Of a stretch of 64,000 bases of DNA, positions 21,544 through 29,753 are shown in pieces. The DNA lies in NCBI RefSeq assembly GCF_022179725.1, contig NZ_BPRC01000007.1:174246-238245 (forward strand), read 5' to 3'. The number at the start of each line of letters is the position of its first letter. The stretch's first letter is position 1. This stretch comes from Methylorubrum aminovorans (GTDB lineage: Bacteria; Pseudomonadota; Alphaproteobacteria; Rhizobiales; Beijerinckiaceae). A model generated the notes under the pieces. The model searched no databases. It worked only from the letters and a program-made list of their open reading frames with translations, and was not told where the DNA came from. A program made the position numbers and the translations under genes.

Positions 21544-22218
21544 ATGCTGCGGCCCCGCCTCCCGTTCCTTCGCCCGACATCCCGCGCCGGCCGCTCCGTC
21601 ACGGCCCTCGTTCTGGCCGCCACGGCCCTGTCCGTCCCCTCCGAGCGGGCCTTCGCGCAACAGGGGGTGCAGGGCGCGGAGATCATCCCCGCCCGGTCGA
21701 GCCGTCGCCAGCAGAAAAGTTCGGCGCTGCCGCCCGGCATGCAGCAGGCGGTGCCGCTTGCGGTGTTCGGAGACTGGAACGTCTTCACCAACGGCGCACA
21801 GGGCCGTGACAAGCTGTGCTACGTCATCGCCCAACCGACGACGCGCAGCCCCAAGACGCTGGCGCGCGACACCGCCTACCTGTTCGTGACCTTCCCGAAA
21901 GGAGGCGCCCAGGGTGAGATCGCGGTGATGCTCGGCTTCAAGCCGAAGCCGGCGGCGGCGCAAGGCAAGCCCGGCGCGGCCGCTGCCCCCAGCGACCCTT
22001 ACCTGACGGTGGGCAACACCCGTTACGGCCTCGTTGTGAAGGACGAGAACGCCTGGATCCAGAACCAGGCGGACGAGCCGCGCATCGTCACCGAGATGGG
22101 GCGGACCCAGACCGCGACGGTCCGTACCACCTCACAGCGCGGCAAGCCGACCCAGGACGACTATGCGTTGGGCGGTTTTTCGGAGGCGCTCAAACGCGCC
22201 CGCGAGGAGTGCAAGTAG
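21544..22218 (+). CDS. Invasion-associated locus B (IalB) family protein
   Basis: The 224-residue protein has a signal peptide ending near FAQQ (about residue 38). The mature part has the IalB hallmarks: FGDWNVFTN, a Cys in KLCYVIAQP, and a C-terminal GFSEALKRAREECK whose Cys probably pairs with the first. A short Ala/Pro-rich insert (KPKPAAAQGKPG) interrupts the middle. IalB-type proteins are periplasmic or outer-membrane associated in Rhizobiales, with no known activity outside Bartonella. Monocistronic by spacing. Confidence 0.85.
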   Translation: MLRPRLPFLRPTSRAGRSVTALVLAATALSVPSERAFAQQGVQGAEIIPARSSRRQQKSSALPPGMQQAVPLAVFGDWNVFTNGAQGRDKLCYVIAQPTTRSPKTLARDTAYLFVTFPKGGAQGEIAVMLGFKPKPAAAQGKPGAAAAPSDPYLTVGNTRYGLVVKDENAWIQNQADEPRIVTEMGRTQTATVRTTSQRGKPTQDDYALGGFSEALKRAREECK

Positions 22219-22393
22219 CGCATTAACGGACAAGGTGCTCCCCGGCCGTTGGGACGATGCACAAGCACGCCGCTCCGGTCGAAGGCGAAGCGGACGCAAA
22301 AGTCGCGTGAGGCGGCTTCCGGCCGAGGATCTGAGGCTTGCGGCACCTCCGTCATCGCAGGCGCATGCGAAGCGATCCAGCGCGAGCCGCGCC

Positions 22394-22419
22394 GCCGACT
22401 TGCCTAGCCGACTTGCCTA
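22394..22419. repeat. 13-bp tandem duplication
   Basis: GCCGACTTGCCTA is present twice head to tail (22394-22406, 22407-22419), just outside the terminator. Probably a local slippage duplication. Confidence 0.7.
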
Positions 22420-22424
22420 AAAGA

Positions 22425-22455
22425 AAGCCGGCGGCTCGGGGGGAGCCGCCGGCTT
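22425..22455 (-). terminator. Terminator of the 83-residue gene
   Basis: A perfect 13-bp stem (AAGCCGGCGGCTC / GAGCCGCCGGCTT) is followed on the minus strand by TTTCTTTT-like sequence, 31 bases after the stop. Confidence 0.8.
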
Positions 22456-22485
22456 GTTCGAGAAGCCGATCTGTGGCGAGACGCC

Positions 22486-22737
22486 TCACACCGCGCGCAA
22501 GCGCGGCTGGCGGTCCTTCTCCCGCGCGGCGCGGGCGGCCTGCTCCACGGTGCGGAACAGGGTGCCGTCGAGGCCGTCGAAGCGGCGCTCGGACGAGAAG
22601 AAACGGACGCCGCCGCGCTCGGGCACGGCGATGCCGGCGGTGATCTCGCCGATCTCGATCACGCGGGCGGGGGCGGCGTCGGCGCCGGAAAGGTCGAGCG
22701 CGTCGTCGTCGAGGTAAGCGGTCTGCACACGGGTCAT
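22486..22737 (-). CDS. Small hypothetical protein
   Basis: The 83-residue protein begins MTRVQTAYLDDDALDLSG and has a mixed beta/alpha look, ending basic (AAREKDRQPRLRAV). No membrane segment or known motif. The ATG at 22737 is preceded by GCAGGAG at about 11 bases. A clean terminator follows, so it is a monocistronic expressed unit. An ATG at 22812 would extend it without gaining credible sequence. Confidence 0.6.
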   Translation of the reverse strand: MTRVQTAYLDDDALDLSGADAAPARVIEIGEITAGIAVPERGGVRFFSSERRFDGLDGTLFRTVEQAARAAREKDRQPRLRAV

Positions 22738-23348
22738 GACGGGATGAACTCCTGCGGCCATTGTCGGCCGGTTGTCGGCAGGGCGGTCGTGGGCGCTGGA
22801 TCGCGGCATCATCGGATCCCGGAAGCCGGGGTCATCGTTCGCCGCGACGCTCTAGCCCACGGATGTGACTGTCCGCCGACAACATCCCTCCGACCGGCCC
22901 TTCCAGGCGTCGGGCTGTTTCGAAGTCTTCCAAATAAAGAGACCGACCAAGGCAAGTCCTCCTCTCTCGCGAGGACCACGACGCAAGTGCGTCGTGATGC
23001 ATTAGCGTTTGATAACGCGGCGCAAGCGTGCCACTACAAATCACCGCGGTGCGAAGTGTTTCGCACGTCCTTAAGATGAGCGGTCCAGGCCAAACCGTCA
23101 ACGGAATGTTCTTTCGAAGTTCAGCTTGACAGGGAAAGATCGCGCCGTGATTCGCGCCCTGGTTGGCGCGTCTTAGCTGTCCCGAGAAGCGCTTAGGCAC
23201 ACGCGAGCCGGACCGCGCGCGGCCGTCATGCGGCGCGCGGTCGCCGGGGGCTGCGGCGCACGCCGAGGCCAGCCTGATCGAGGACGCGATTCGACGCGTG
23301 TAGGGCCTATGCCGGCCCATCGCGAACTCCGAGCCGGGGAAGCCGCGC
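22738..23348. other. 611-base gap without a credible gene; possible small RNA region
   Basis: Open frames here lack codon character. The part 22920-23120 is visibly less GC-rich than the surroundings and contains several hairpins. A TTGACA hexamer lies at 23127-23132 and a GC-rich hairpin (GACCGCGCGC / GCGCGCGGTC) near 23212-23242. Nothing can be named. Confidence 0.5.
22977..22996. repeat. 20-base near-perfect palindrome
   Basis: CACGACGCA-AG-TGCGTCGTG forms a 9-bp stem or a dimeric protein site inside the gene-free gap. Confidence 0.6.
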
Positions 23349-24035
23349 TCAGCCCGCGGCAAGGATGCGGCCGAGCTCCGCATGGGCGGCGAAGACCGTG
23401 GAGGCCCCGGCCGCCAGGAGATCGCGGCCGTCCCGGTCGTGACCCCAATGGCCGCCGCCGGTGAAGCCGACGACCCGCATGCCCGCGGCGCGGGCCGCCT
23501 GCACCCCCGGCACGCTGTCCTCGATCACGAGGCAGGTCTCCGGCGCCACGCCCATCCGCTCGGCGGCGAACAGGAACAGGTCGGGAAACGGCTTTCCGCG
23601 CTCGACTTGTGCGGAGGAGTAGACGTGTTCGCCGAACAGCGGCAGCAGCCCGGTGAGCGAGAGCGAGCGGCGCAACCGCACCGGATCGCTGCTGGAGGCG
23701 ACGCAGAAGGGCAGGGGCAGCAAGCCCAGGGCCTCGGCGATGCCGGCCATGGCGGTCAGTTCCGCCTCGAAGGCTTCGAGCGTCTCCGCCTTCACCCGCT
23801 CGACGAATCCATCCGGAGCGACGACCCCGTCCTCGCGGGCGACGCGCTCCATGATCGAGGTCATGGACGTGCCGGCGAAGCGCTCGCGCACGCTGTCGAG
23901 GCCGATCGCGAGCCCGATCCCGTTGAGGCCGCGGGTCAGAGTCGCGAGGCTGATCGGCTCGCTGTCGATCAGCACGCCGTCGCAGTCGAAGATCACGAGG
24001 GCAAGGGGAGGCGAGGCGGGGAAGGCGTCCGTCAT
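23349..24035 (-). CDS. HAD-family phosphatase (beta-phosphoglucomutase/Gph-like)
   Basis: The 228-residue protein has the HAD nucleophile motif FDCDGVLIDSE near the N-terminus, SSSDPVRLRRSL as motif II, KPFPDLFLFA with the motif III Lys, and VIEDSVPGVQAA as motif IV. The helical cap between motifs I and II is of subclass IA. It is a cytoplasmic phosphatase or mutase acting on a small phosphorylated compound; the substrate is unknown. ATG 24035 has AGAGGGG upstream; ATG 24059 is an alternative. Divergent from the carbamoyltransferase. Confidence 0.88.
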   Translation of the reverse strand: MTDAFPASPPLALVIFDCDGVLIDSEPISLATLTRGLNGIGLAIGLDSVRERFAGTSMTSIMERVAREDGVVAPDGFVERVKAETLEAFEAELTAMAGIAEALGLLPLPFCVASSSDPVRLRRSLSLTGLLPLFGEHVYSSAQVERGKPFPDLFLFAAERMGVAPETCLVIEDSVPGVQAARAAGMRVVGFTGGGHWGHDRDGRDLLAAGASTVFAAHAELGRILAAG

Positions 24036-24112
24036 CGGCGGCCCCTCTCGCACGGCCATCGGAGCACCGCAACGCGGTTGTCGCCCCGCCTGCCGGCGTG
24101 TAGCCCGGCAGG

Positions 24113-25882
24113 ATGCGCACCTATCTCGGCCTCGCCACGACCTTCCACGATCCGGCGCTCGCCCTCGTCGGGCCGGACGGGACCGTGCTGTTCGCCGAGG
24201 CCGCCGAGCGCTACCTGCAATACAAGCGCGCCCCGAATTGCGAGCCTGATCCCGGCACCCGCATGGCGGGCCTGCTGAAGCGCCACGTCCCCGAGGGCAC
24301 GGACCTCGTCATCGCCACCTCCTGGGGCGAGCAGTTTTCCGACTTCCTGAAGGGACAGGCCGCCTCCGGCGCCTTCGACCTGCCGGCTCTGGCCGCGCAC
24401 CCCTCCACCCTCAACCGCTCCTTCGTGCCGGAGCGGGCCGAGCGGGTCTTCATCGCCGACCTCCACGCCATGCAGGCGCGGGCCGGCAACGGCACGGTGC
24501 TGGCGCTCGACAACGAGACCCGCGGGCTCGGCGGCAAGCCGCGGGCGACCATCGCCGGCCGGCGGCGCTACGCCCACCATCTGGCGCACGCCGCCTACGC
24601 CCTGTGGGGCAGCCCGTTCGAGGAGGCGACCGCGCTCATCGTCGACGGCATGGGCGAGACCGGCGCGGCGGCGATCTACCGCCTCAAGGACGGCCGGATC
24701 GAGGAGGTACGGCGCCAGCGCGGGCGCGGCTCGGTCGGCTTCCTCTACGGGCTGGTCACGGACCTCGCCGGCTTCGACCAGATCAAGGGTGAGGAATGGA
24801 AGATCATGGGGCTCGCGCCCTATGGCCGGACCGACCCCGAGCTGATGGCGATCCTGCGCCGCCTCTACACGGTCGAGGACGGACGCCTGAAGTTTTCCGA
24901 CGAGGCCACCGTGCAGGCGGTCGCCGCCGAGATCCTGGCCCGGCGGCCGAAGGATGTCGGCGAGCAGGGCTGGGCCGATCTCGCCCGCTGCGGCCAAAAC
25001 ATCTTTTCCGAACTCATGGACGTGCTGGTGGCCGAGGCGTGGCGGCTGGCTCCGAGCGAAAACCTCGTCATCGCCGGGGGCTGCGGGCTCAACTCATCGT
25101 ACAACGGGCGTGTGCTCGGGCGCTCCGGGTTCGAGCGCCTGCACGTGCCCTCGGCGCCCGCCGACGACGGCAACGCCATCGGCGCCGCGTGGCTGGCGCT
25201 GGCCGAGGACGATCCGGATTGGCGCGGACCGCCGCGCGCGGCGCGTCCGCTTACGCCCTATCTCGGCTCGCTTGTCTCGACCGAGCCACTGGAGCGGATG
25301 GGCGAGTGGGAGCCTCGCGCCCGCCGCCTCGGCCACGAGGGCGTGACGCGGGAGGCGGCGAAAATTCTGGCCGAGGGCGGCCTGGTCGGCTGGGTGCAGG
25401 GACGGGCGGAATTCGGCCCGCGGGCGCTCGGCAACCGCTCGATCCTCGCCGACCCGCGCCCGGCCCAGGCTAAGGAATCGCTCAACGCCAAGGTGAAGTA
25501 CCGCGAGGCGTTCCGCCCCTTCGCGCCGTCGATCCTGGCCGAGGCCGGGCCGGACTGGTTCGAGGATTATTCGGATAGCCCCTACATGGAGCGGACGCTC
25601 GTCTGGCGCGAGGCTGCGCGCGAGCACGTGCCGGCCGTGGTCCATGCCGACGGCACCGGGCGGCTCCAGAGTGTCACGGCCGAGCGCAACCCGGCTTACG
25701 CGGCGCTGATCGCGGCGTTTGCCGAACTCACCGGCGTGCCGATCCTGCTCAACACCAGCTTCAATGTGATGGGAAAGCCGATCCTCCACACGGCGGAGGA
25801 CGCGATCCTGATGTTCTACACCACCGGCCTCGACGCCATTGTTGTCGAGGACTGGATCCTGACAAAAAAGGCGCCCGCCTGA
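24113..25882 (+). CDS. Carbamoyltransferase, NodU/CmcH family
   Basis: The 589-residue protein has the two-domain layout of O-carbamoyltransferases. The N-terminal Kae1-like domain shows TTFHDPALALV, YAHHLAHAAYALW and VIAGGCGLNSSYNG. The C-terminal domain shows EFGPRALGNRSILADPR, YREAFRPFAPSIL and LLNTSFNVMGKPI. These enzymes use carbamoyl phosphate and ATP to carbamoylate a sugar or other hydroxyl group, as in Nod factors and some antibiotics. No nod or antibiotic genes lie nearby, so the acceptor is unknown; a surface glycan is possible. The HAD gene diverges from it by 77 bases. Confidence 0.9.
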   Translation: MRTYLGLATTFHDPALALVGPDGTVLFAEAAERYLQYKRAPNCEPDPGTRMAGLLKRHVPEGTDLVIATSWGEQFSDFLKGQAASGAFDLPALAAHPSTLNRSFVPERAERVFIADLHAMQARAGNGTVLALDNETRGLGGKPRATIAGRRRYAHHLAHAAYALWGSPFEEATALIVDGMGETGAAAIYRLKDGRIEEVRRQRGRGSVGFLYGLVTDLAGFDQIKGEEWKIMGLAPYGRTDPELMAILRRLYTVEDGRLKFSDEATVQAVAAEILARRPKDVGEQGWADLARCGQNIFSELMDVLVAEAWRLAPSENLVIAGGCGLNSSYNGRVLGRSGFERLHVPSAPADDGNAIGAAWLALAEDDPDWRGPPRAARPLTPYLGSLVSTEPLERMGEWEPRARRLGHEGVTREAAKILAEGGLVGWVQGRAEFGPRALGNRSILADPRPAQAKESLNAKVKYREAFRPFAPSILAEAGPDWFEDYSDSPYMERTLVWREAAREHVPAVVHADGTGRLQSVTAERNPAYAALIAAFAELTGVPILLNTSFNVMGKPILHTAEDAILMFYTTGLDAIVVEDWILTKKAPA

Positions 25883-25892
25883 GGCGGACGCC
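25870..25892 (-). terminator. Terminator of the glycine-rich exported protein gene, overlapping the carbamoyltransferase stop
   Basis: On the minus strand GGCGTCCGCC-TCA-GGCGGGCGCC is followed by TTTTTT. The loop is the TGA stop codon of the carbamoyltransferase on the other strand, so one element serves the convergent pair. Confidence 0.75.
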
Positions 25893-25925
25893 GCTCCTCG
25901 TCACGCGCGAAGAATCCGCGAAAAG

Positions 25926-26264
25926 CTATTCGCAGACCTCGACCCGGCGGTAGGTGAACTCGACCTCGTCGAGCCACACCTTCCGGCGCTCGTAGTGGCA
26001 GATCGGGCCGCGGCGCGGCGGCGCGACATAGATCGGCTCTTCCTCGACATAGACCCGGCGCGCAGGCGGCGGGGGCGGCGGCGCGGCACCGTTGAGGAGC
26101 GCGCCGACGGCCAGCCCGCCGATGACGCCGGCGGCGGCACCACCGATCAGGGCGCCGTTGCGGCCGTCGCGGGCTTGAGCCGGCGCGGCGGAGAGGAGGG
26201 CGGCGCCGAGAAGCGCCGTGCAGACGCCCTTGCGGGCGAGAACGGAGAGCGACAGAGCGGGCAC
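25926..26264 (-). CDS. Exported glycine-rich small protein
   Basis: The 112-residue protein has a signal peptide ending at SAAPAQA. A glycine-rich hydrophobic stretch follows (GALIGGAAAGVIGGLAVGALL), of the glycine-zipper kind, then a Pro run and a C-terminal part with two cysteines (PICHYERRKVW, RRVEVCE). It is likely inserted in or attached to the envelope. GTG 26264 is chosen because AGAGGA lies 9 bases upstream; a TTG at 26285 would add seven residues. Function unknown. Confidence 0.72.
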   Translation of the reverse strand: MPALSLSVLARKGVCTALLGAALLSAAPAQARDGRNGALIGGAAAGVIGGLAVGALLNGAAPPPPPPARRVYVEEEPIYVAPPRRGPICHYERRKVWLDEVEFTYRRVEVCE

Positions 26265-26390
26265 GAGAACCGATCCTCTGGACAACCGGACTGAGCGGGC
26301 AGGGAAACGACAGGCGAGAAAACGACAGGCCGTGCGCCCGAGTTAATCCGGTCAAGCTTAAGGATTGGCGAACGCGACGTTGCCGGCGGT

Positions 26391-27065
26391 TCAGATCACG
26401 TCTTCGAGGCTTTTCACGACCGCGCACGGCGGCTGGTCCGGGTACTCGTCGGGCAGCTCTTTGCGATTTACCCACACCGCGTCGAAGCCGAAGGCGGTGG
26501 CCCCGGCGATGTCCCAGCGGTTCGAGGAGAAGAACAGCACGCTCTCCCGCGCGGTGCGGAGCCGATCGAGGACCATCCGGTAGGCTTCGGGCGCCGTCTT
26601 GAAGGTCTTGACGGCATCGACCGAGAGCACCGCGTCGAGCCGCGCGTCCAGACCGGCCGAGGCCACCGCCCGCTCCAGCATCGCGGCGTTGCCGTTGGAG
26701 AACAGAGCGGTCCTCACGCCCCGCCCGCGCAGGCGCTCCAGCAGGCCGGGCACCTCGTCGTAGGCATCGAGATCGCGATAGGCGTCGAGGAGCTTTTCGC
26801 GGCAGGCCCGGTCGATCTCGGGGTGGAGGGCCAGGGCGAAATCGAGGGCACGCTCGGTCAGGTCCCAGAAACCGACATAGCGGCCCATCAGGCCGTGGAC
26901 CCAGGAATATTCGAGCTGCTTCGTGCGCCAGACTTCGGACAAGGCCTGCGCCCGAGGCCCCAGTTCGCCGGCATGGCGCGCCACCGCCGCATGCACGTCG
27001 AACAGGGTGCCGTAGGCGTCGAAGACGGCGTGGCTCTTGCCGGCGAGGAGATCGGGACGGGGCAT
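26391..27065 (-). CDS. Haloacid dehalogenase, type II
   Basis: The 224-residue protein matches (S)-2-haloacid dehalogenases: nucleophile Asp in VFDAYGTLFDV, FSNGNAAML as motif II, Lys in TFKTAPEAYRM, and SSNRWDIAGATAFGF as the C-terminal motif. The enzyme hydrolyses L-2-haloalkanoic acids to D-2-hydroxy acids. In a methylotroph-type bacterium it may use halogenated C2 acids; the natural role is uncertain since many genomes carry it without known haloacid growth. It follows murJ by 37 bases on the same strand. Confidence 0.88.
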   Translation of the reverse strand: MPRPDLLAGKSHAVFDAYGTLFDVHAAVARHAGELGPRAQALSEVWRTKQLEYSWVHGLMGRYVGFWDLTERALDFALALHPEIDRACREKLLDAYRDLDAYDEVPGLLERLRGRGVRTALFSNGNAAMLERAVASAGLDARLDAVLSVDAVKTFKTAPEAYRMVLDRLRTARESVLFFSSNRWDIAGATAFGFDAVWVNRKELPDEYPDQPPCAVVKSLEDVI

Positions 27066-27102
27066 CGACGGTAAGATGAGGCGCCCGCCCGGTTCGGAAA
27101 GG

Positions 27103-28632
27103 CTACCGGCGGCGCAGGCGCACGCCGAAGGCGCCCATCACCGCGAGCAGGGTGCCGGCATAGGTCAGCACCCCGGCGATGCCGAGAAGCCCGAGCACGG
27201 CGATCTCGCGCAAATGGGGCAGGGCGGGCACGATCCGTTCGGCAAACGGCAGGCCGTAGACGGCGAGCGCCGCCAGCACTGCGCTCGCCACGATCACCGC
27301 GGCGACGGTGACGCCGAGCACCCGCCCCGGCGCGGTCCAGCCGCGACGCAAAGCCAGCCCGTAGAGCAGGGCCAGATTGATCCACTGGCCGATGGCGGTG
27401 GCGAGCGCGAGGCCGGCGACGCCGTAGGGGCCGGTGAGCACGAGCTTCAGCCCGACATTGACGGCGAGCGCCGTCAGCGAGGCGTAGAGCGGGGTCGTGG
27501 TGTCCTGCCGCGCGTTGAAGCTCGCCACCGCCGAGCGCACCAGCACCACGGCCGGCAGGGCCAGCCCATAGGCCGCGAGCACCGAAGCCGCACGGGCGGC
27601 GTCCTCCGCGGTGAAGGCGCCGCGCTGAAACAGGGCTGCCATGATCAGACCCGGAAGGGTCAGGAAGGCGATGGTGAACGGGGCCGAGAGCGCGAGCGAG
27701 AAGCCGGCGGCCCGGTTCTGCGCCGCGTGCGCCCCGGCCACGTCGCCCGCGGCGATGCGCCGGCTCATCTCAGGCAGCAGCACAGTGCCGGCGGCGATGG
27801 CGATGACGCCGAAGGGCAATTGGTAGATCCGGTCGGCGTAGTAGAGCGCCGAGACCGCGCCGGTTGGCAGGAAGCTCGCGATGATCGTGTCGGCAAAGGT
27901 CGCGATCTGGAAGCCGGCCGAACCGATCACGGCGGGGCCCAGGATCTTGAAGAAGCGGATCATGTCGGGATCGCGCAACGTGGGCTTCGTCAGCCGCGGG
28001 GCGTAGGCGCGGGCCCGCGCATCCCACCACACGAGCGCGAATTGCAGCACGCCGGAGACCGAGACGCCCCAGGCGGCGGCATAGGCCGCGTTCGGGAACA
28101 GGAAGGCCAGCGCGAGGGCCGTCAGCATCGCGAGGTTGAGCAGAACCGGCGCTCCGGCCGCGGCGGCAAAGCGGCGATGCGCGTTGAGGATGCCGGAGAA
28201 CAGCGTCACCAGCGTCATGAACAGCAGGTAGGGGAAGGTGATCCGCGTCAGGCTCACGGCCAACGCGAACCGCTCCCCGTCCTCGGAGAAGCCCGGCGCC
28301 AGCGCGCGCACGATCCAGGGCATCGCCGGGAGCGCGAGCGCGAGCAGCAGCACCTGCACGATCAGCATCAGGGTGAAGACGCGGTCGGCAAACCGCGCGG
28401 CGGCGCCCGCCTCGCCCGCCTGCTCCAGATGGGTGTAGGCCGGCACGAAGGCGGTGTTGAACGCTCCCTCGCCGAAGATCGCGCGAAAGTGGTTCGGCAG
28501 GCGGAAGGCAACGACGAAGGCATCTGCCAGCGGCCCGGCGCCCATCACGGCGGCGGTGACGACGTCGCGGGCAAAGCCCGTGACCCGCGAGACCAGCGTC
28601 CAGCCGCCGACGGAGAGGATCGAGCGGATCAT
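27103..28632 (-). CDS. murJ: Lipid II flippase MurJ (MviN)
   Basis: The 509-residue membrane protein has about 14 hydrophobic segments. The N-terminus VGGWTLVSRVTGFARDVV and DAFVVAFRLPNHFRAIFGEGAFNTAFVP are the MurJ signature. It flips lipid-linked peptidoglycan precursor across the inner membrane. Length is normal for the family. The ATG at 28632 begins the signature directly. It precedes the dehalogenase gene, an association without obvious meaning. Confidence 0.95.
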   Translation of the reverse strand: MIRSILSVGGWTLVSRVTGFARDVVTAAVMGAGPLADAFVVAFRLPNHFRAIFGEGAFNTAFVPAYTHLEQAGEAGAAARFADRVFTLMLIVQVLLLALALPAMPWIVRALAPGFSEDGERFALAVSLTRITFPYLLFMTLVTLFSGILNAHRRFAAAAGAPVLLNLAMLTALALAFLFPNAAYAAAWGVSVSGVLQFALVWWDARARAYAPRLTKPTLRDPDMIRFFKILGPAVIGSAGFQIATFADTIIASFLPTGAVSALYYADRIYQLPFGVIAIAAGTVLLPEMSRRIAAGDVAGAHAAQNRAAGFSLALSAPFTIAFLTLPGLIMAALFQRGAFTAEDAARAASVLAAYGLALPAVVLVRSAVASFNARQDTTTPLYASLTALAVNVGLKLVLTGPYGVAGLALATAIGQWINLALLYGLALRRGWTAPGRVLGVTVAAVIVASAVLAALAVYGLPFAERIVPALPHLREIAVLGLLGIAGVLTYAGTLLAVMGAFGVRLRRR

Positions 28633-28674
28633 GTTTTTGGCAGACGATCCCGTGCGGACGGCCGATCCCGCTCA

Positions 28675-28692
28675 GCACCTCAGGATGAGGAC
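28675..28692. repeat. Fragment of the CCTCAGGATGAGG repeat family
   Basis: CACCTCAGGATGAGGACG matches the core seen in three fuller copies near 53.2, 57.0 and 57.4 kb. It sits between murJ and sodB. Confidence 0.65.
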
Positions 28693-28785
28693 GCGGGTGG
28701 GATCGCCCCGTCGAAAACTTCGCCGTGCAGTAGGCCGGCTGTTGACGGCGCGACAATGACGGTGGGGTCACGCCCTGCACGAAAA

Positions 28786-28813
28786 AGCCGCCCCGTCGGC
28801 AAACGGGGCGGCT
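28786..28813 (-). terminator. Terminator of sodB
   Basis: A perfect 10-bp stem (AGCCGCCCCG / CGGGGCGGCT) is followed on the minus strand by TTTTTC, 27 bases after the sodB stop. Confidence 0.85.
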
Positions 28814-28839
28814 GCATCACGTGAGCGGGGCGGGCCGGA

Positions 28840-29439
28840 TCAGGCCTTGGCTTCCCCGTACAGCTTCTCGACGTACTCCCAGTTCACGAGGTTCTCGATG
28901 AACGCCTTGAGGTAGTCGGGACGGCGGTTGCGGTAGTCGATGTAGTAGGAGTGCTCCCACACATCGACGCCGAGGATCGGGGTGGCGCCGTGGACGAGCG
29001 GGTTCTCGCCGTTCGGGGTCTTCAGGATGGCGAGCTTGCCGTCCTTGACCGCGAGCCAGGCCCAACCGGAGCCGAACTGGCCGATTCCGGCCTGGATGAA
29101 GTCAGCCTTGAACTTCTCGTAGCCGCCGAGATCCTCGTCAATCTTCTTGGCCAGCTCGGCCGGGGGCTGGCCGCCGCCGTTGGGCTTCATCCAGTTCCAG
29201 AAGTGGAGGTGGTTGTAATGCTGACCGGCGTTGTTGAAGAGCGCCTGGTTGGTGTTGTAGCTCGCCTTGACGATCTCCTCGACGCTCTTGCCCGCGAGGT
29301 CGGTGCCCTCCAGCAGCTTGTTGCCGGTGTCGACATAGGCCTTGTGGTGCTTGTCGTGGTGGAACTCGAGGGTTTCCTTCGACATGTAAGGGCCCAGCGC
29401 GTCGTAGGCGTAGGGCAGCTCGGGCAGGGTGAACGTCAT
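28840..29439 (-). CDS. sodB: Superoxide dismutase, Fe/Mn family
   Basis: The 199-residue enzyme has the four metal ligands in FHHDKHHKAYVD, NNAGQHYNHLHFW and DVWEHSYYIDYRNRR. QFGSGWAWL and the length favour the Fe-type SodB, though metal choice can be cambialistic. No signal peptide, so cytoplasmic. It dismutates superoxide to oxygen and peroxide. It has its own terminator and a 314-base upstream region shared with a divergent gene. Confidence 0.95.
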   Translation of the reverse strand: MTFTLPELPYAYDALGPYMSKETLEFHHDKHHKAYVDTGNKLLEGTDLAGKSVEEIVKASYNTNQALFNNAGQHYNHLHFWNWMKPNGGGQPPAELAKKIDEDLGGYEKFKADFIQAGIGQFGSGWAWLAVKDGKLAILKTPNGENPLVHGATPILGVDVWEHSYYIDYRNRRPDYLKAFIENLVNWEYVEKLYGEAKA

Positions 29440-29753
29440 GCGTGTCTCCTGGGTTGTCCGGGTCTCGCGGGAAGCGATGGCAGGGCGCGCGGTCCGTTTT
29501 CCGTGCGCGCCGGCGAGGTGACGGGCGGGTAGGTAAGTCGGTGGGTCGGGCTCGGCAACGCCACCGGGGCCGTATCCACGCGCCTGTCACCGGTGAAAGC
29601 GCGGCATCCACCGTTTTGCGCAGGCGCCCAGCTGTGCAAGGAGAGACAAAAAGGCCGGTTTCCAGGACAAGGAGGCCGGGCGATTTTGCAATGCGCGGGC
29701 CGGGGGTTATCCTGTTCCCTCCACGCCGCCCGCGACAGTCAGTCGAGAGTACC
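29440..29753. other. Divergent intergenic region, sodB and membrane-anchored protein
   Basis: This 314-base gap carries the promoters of both genes. An open frame on the plus strand runs through it from 29442, but it has no homology-like features and is not called. No clear operator is seen. Confidence 0.5.

Noticed and set aside
22744..23383. Plus-strand 111-codon and minus-strand 183-codon frames in the gene-free gap
   Set aside because: No domain, no ribosome site and irregular composition; the region is better described as noncoding.
24113..25882. Nodulation gene nodU
   Set aside because: The family match is clear, but no nodABC or nod box is present, so the symbol is not justified.
27037..28824. 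595-codon plus-strand frame opposite murJ
   Set aside because: Glu/Gly/His/Arg-rich shadow of a membrane protein read antisense.
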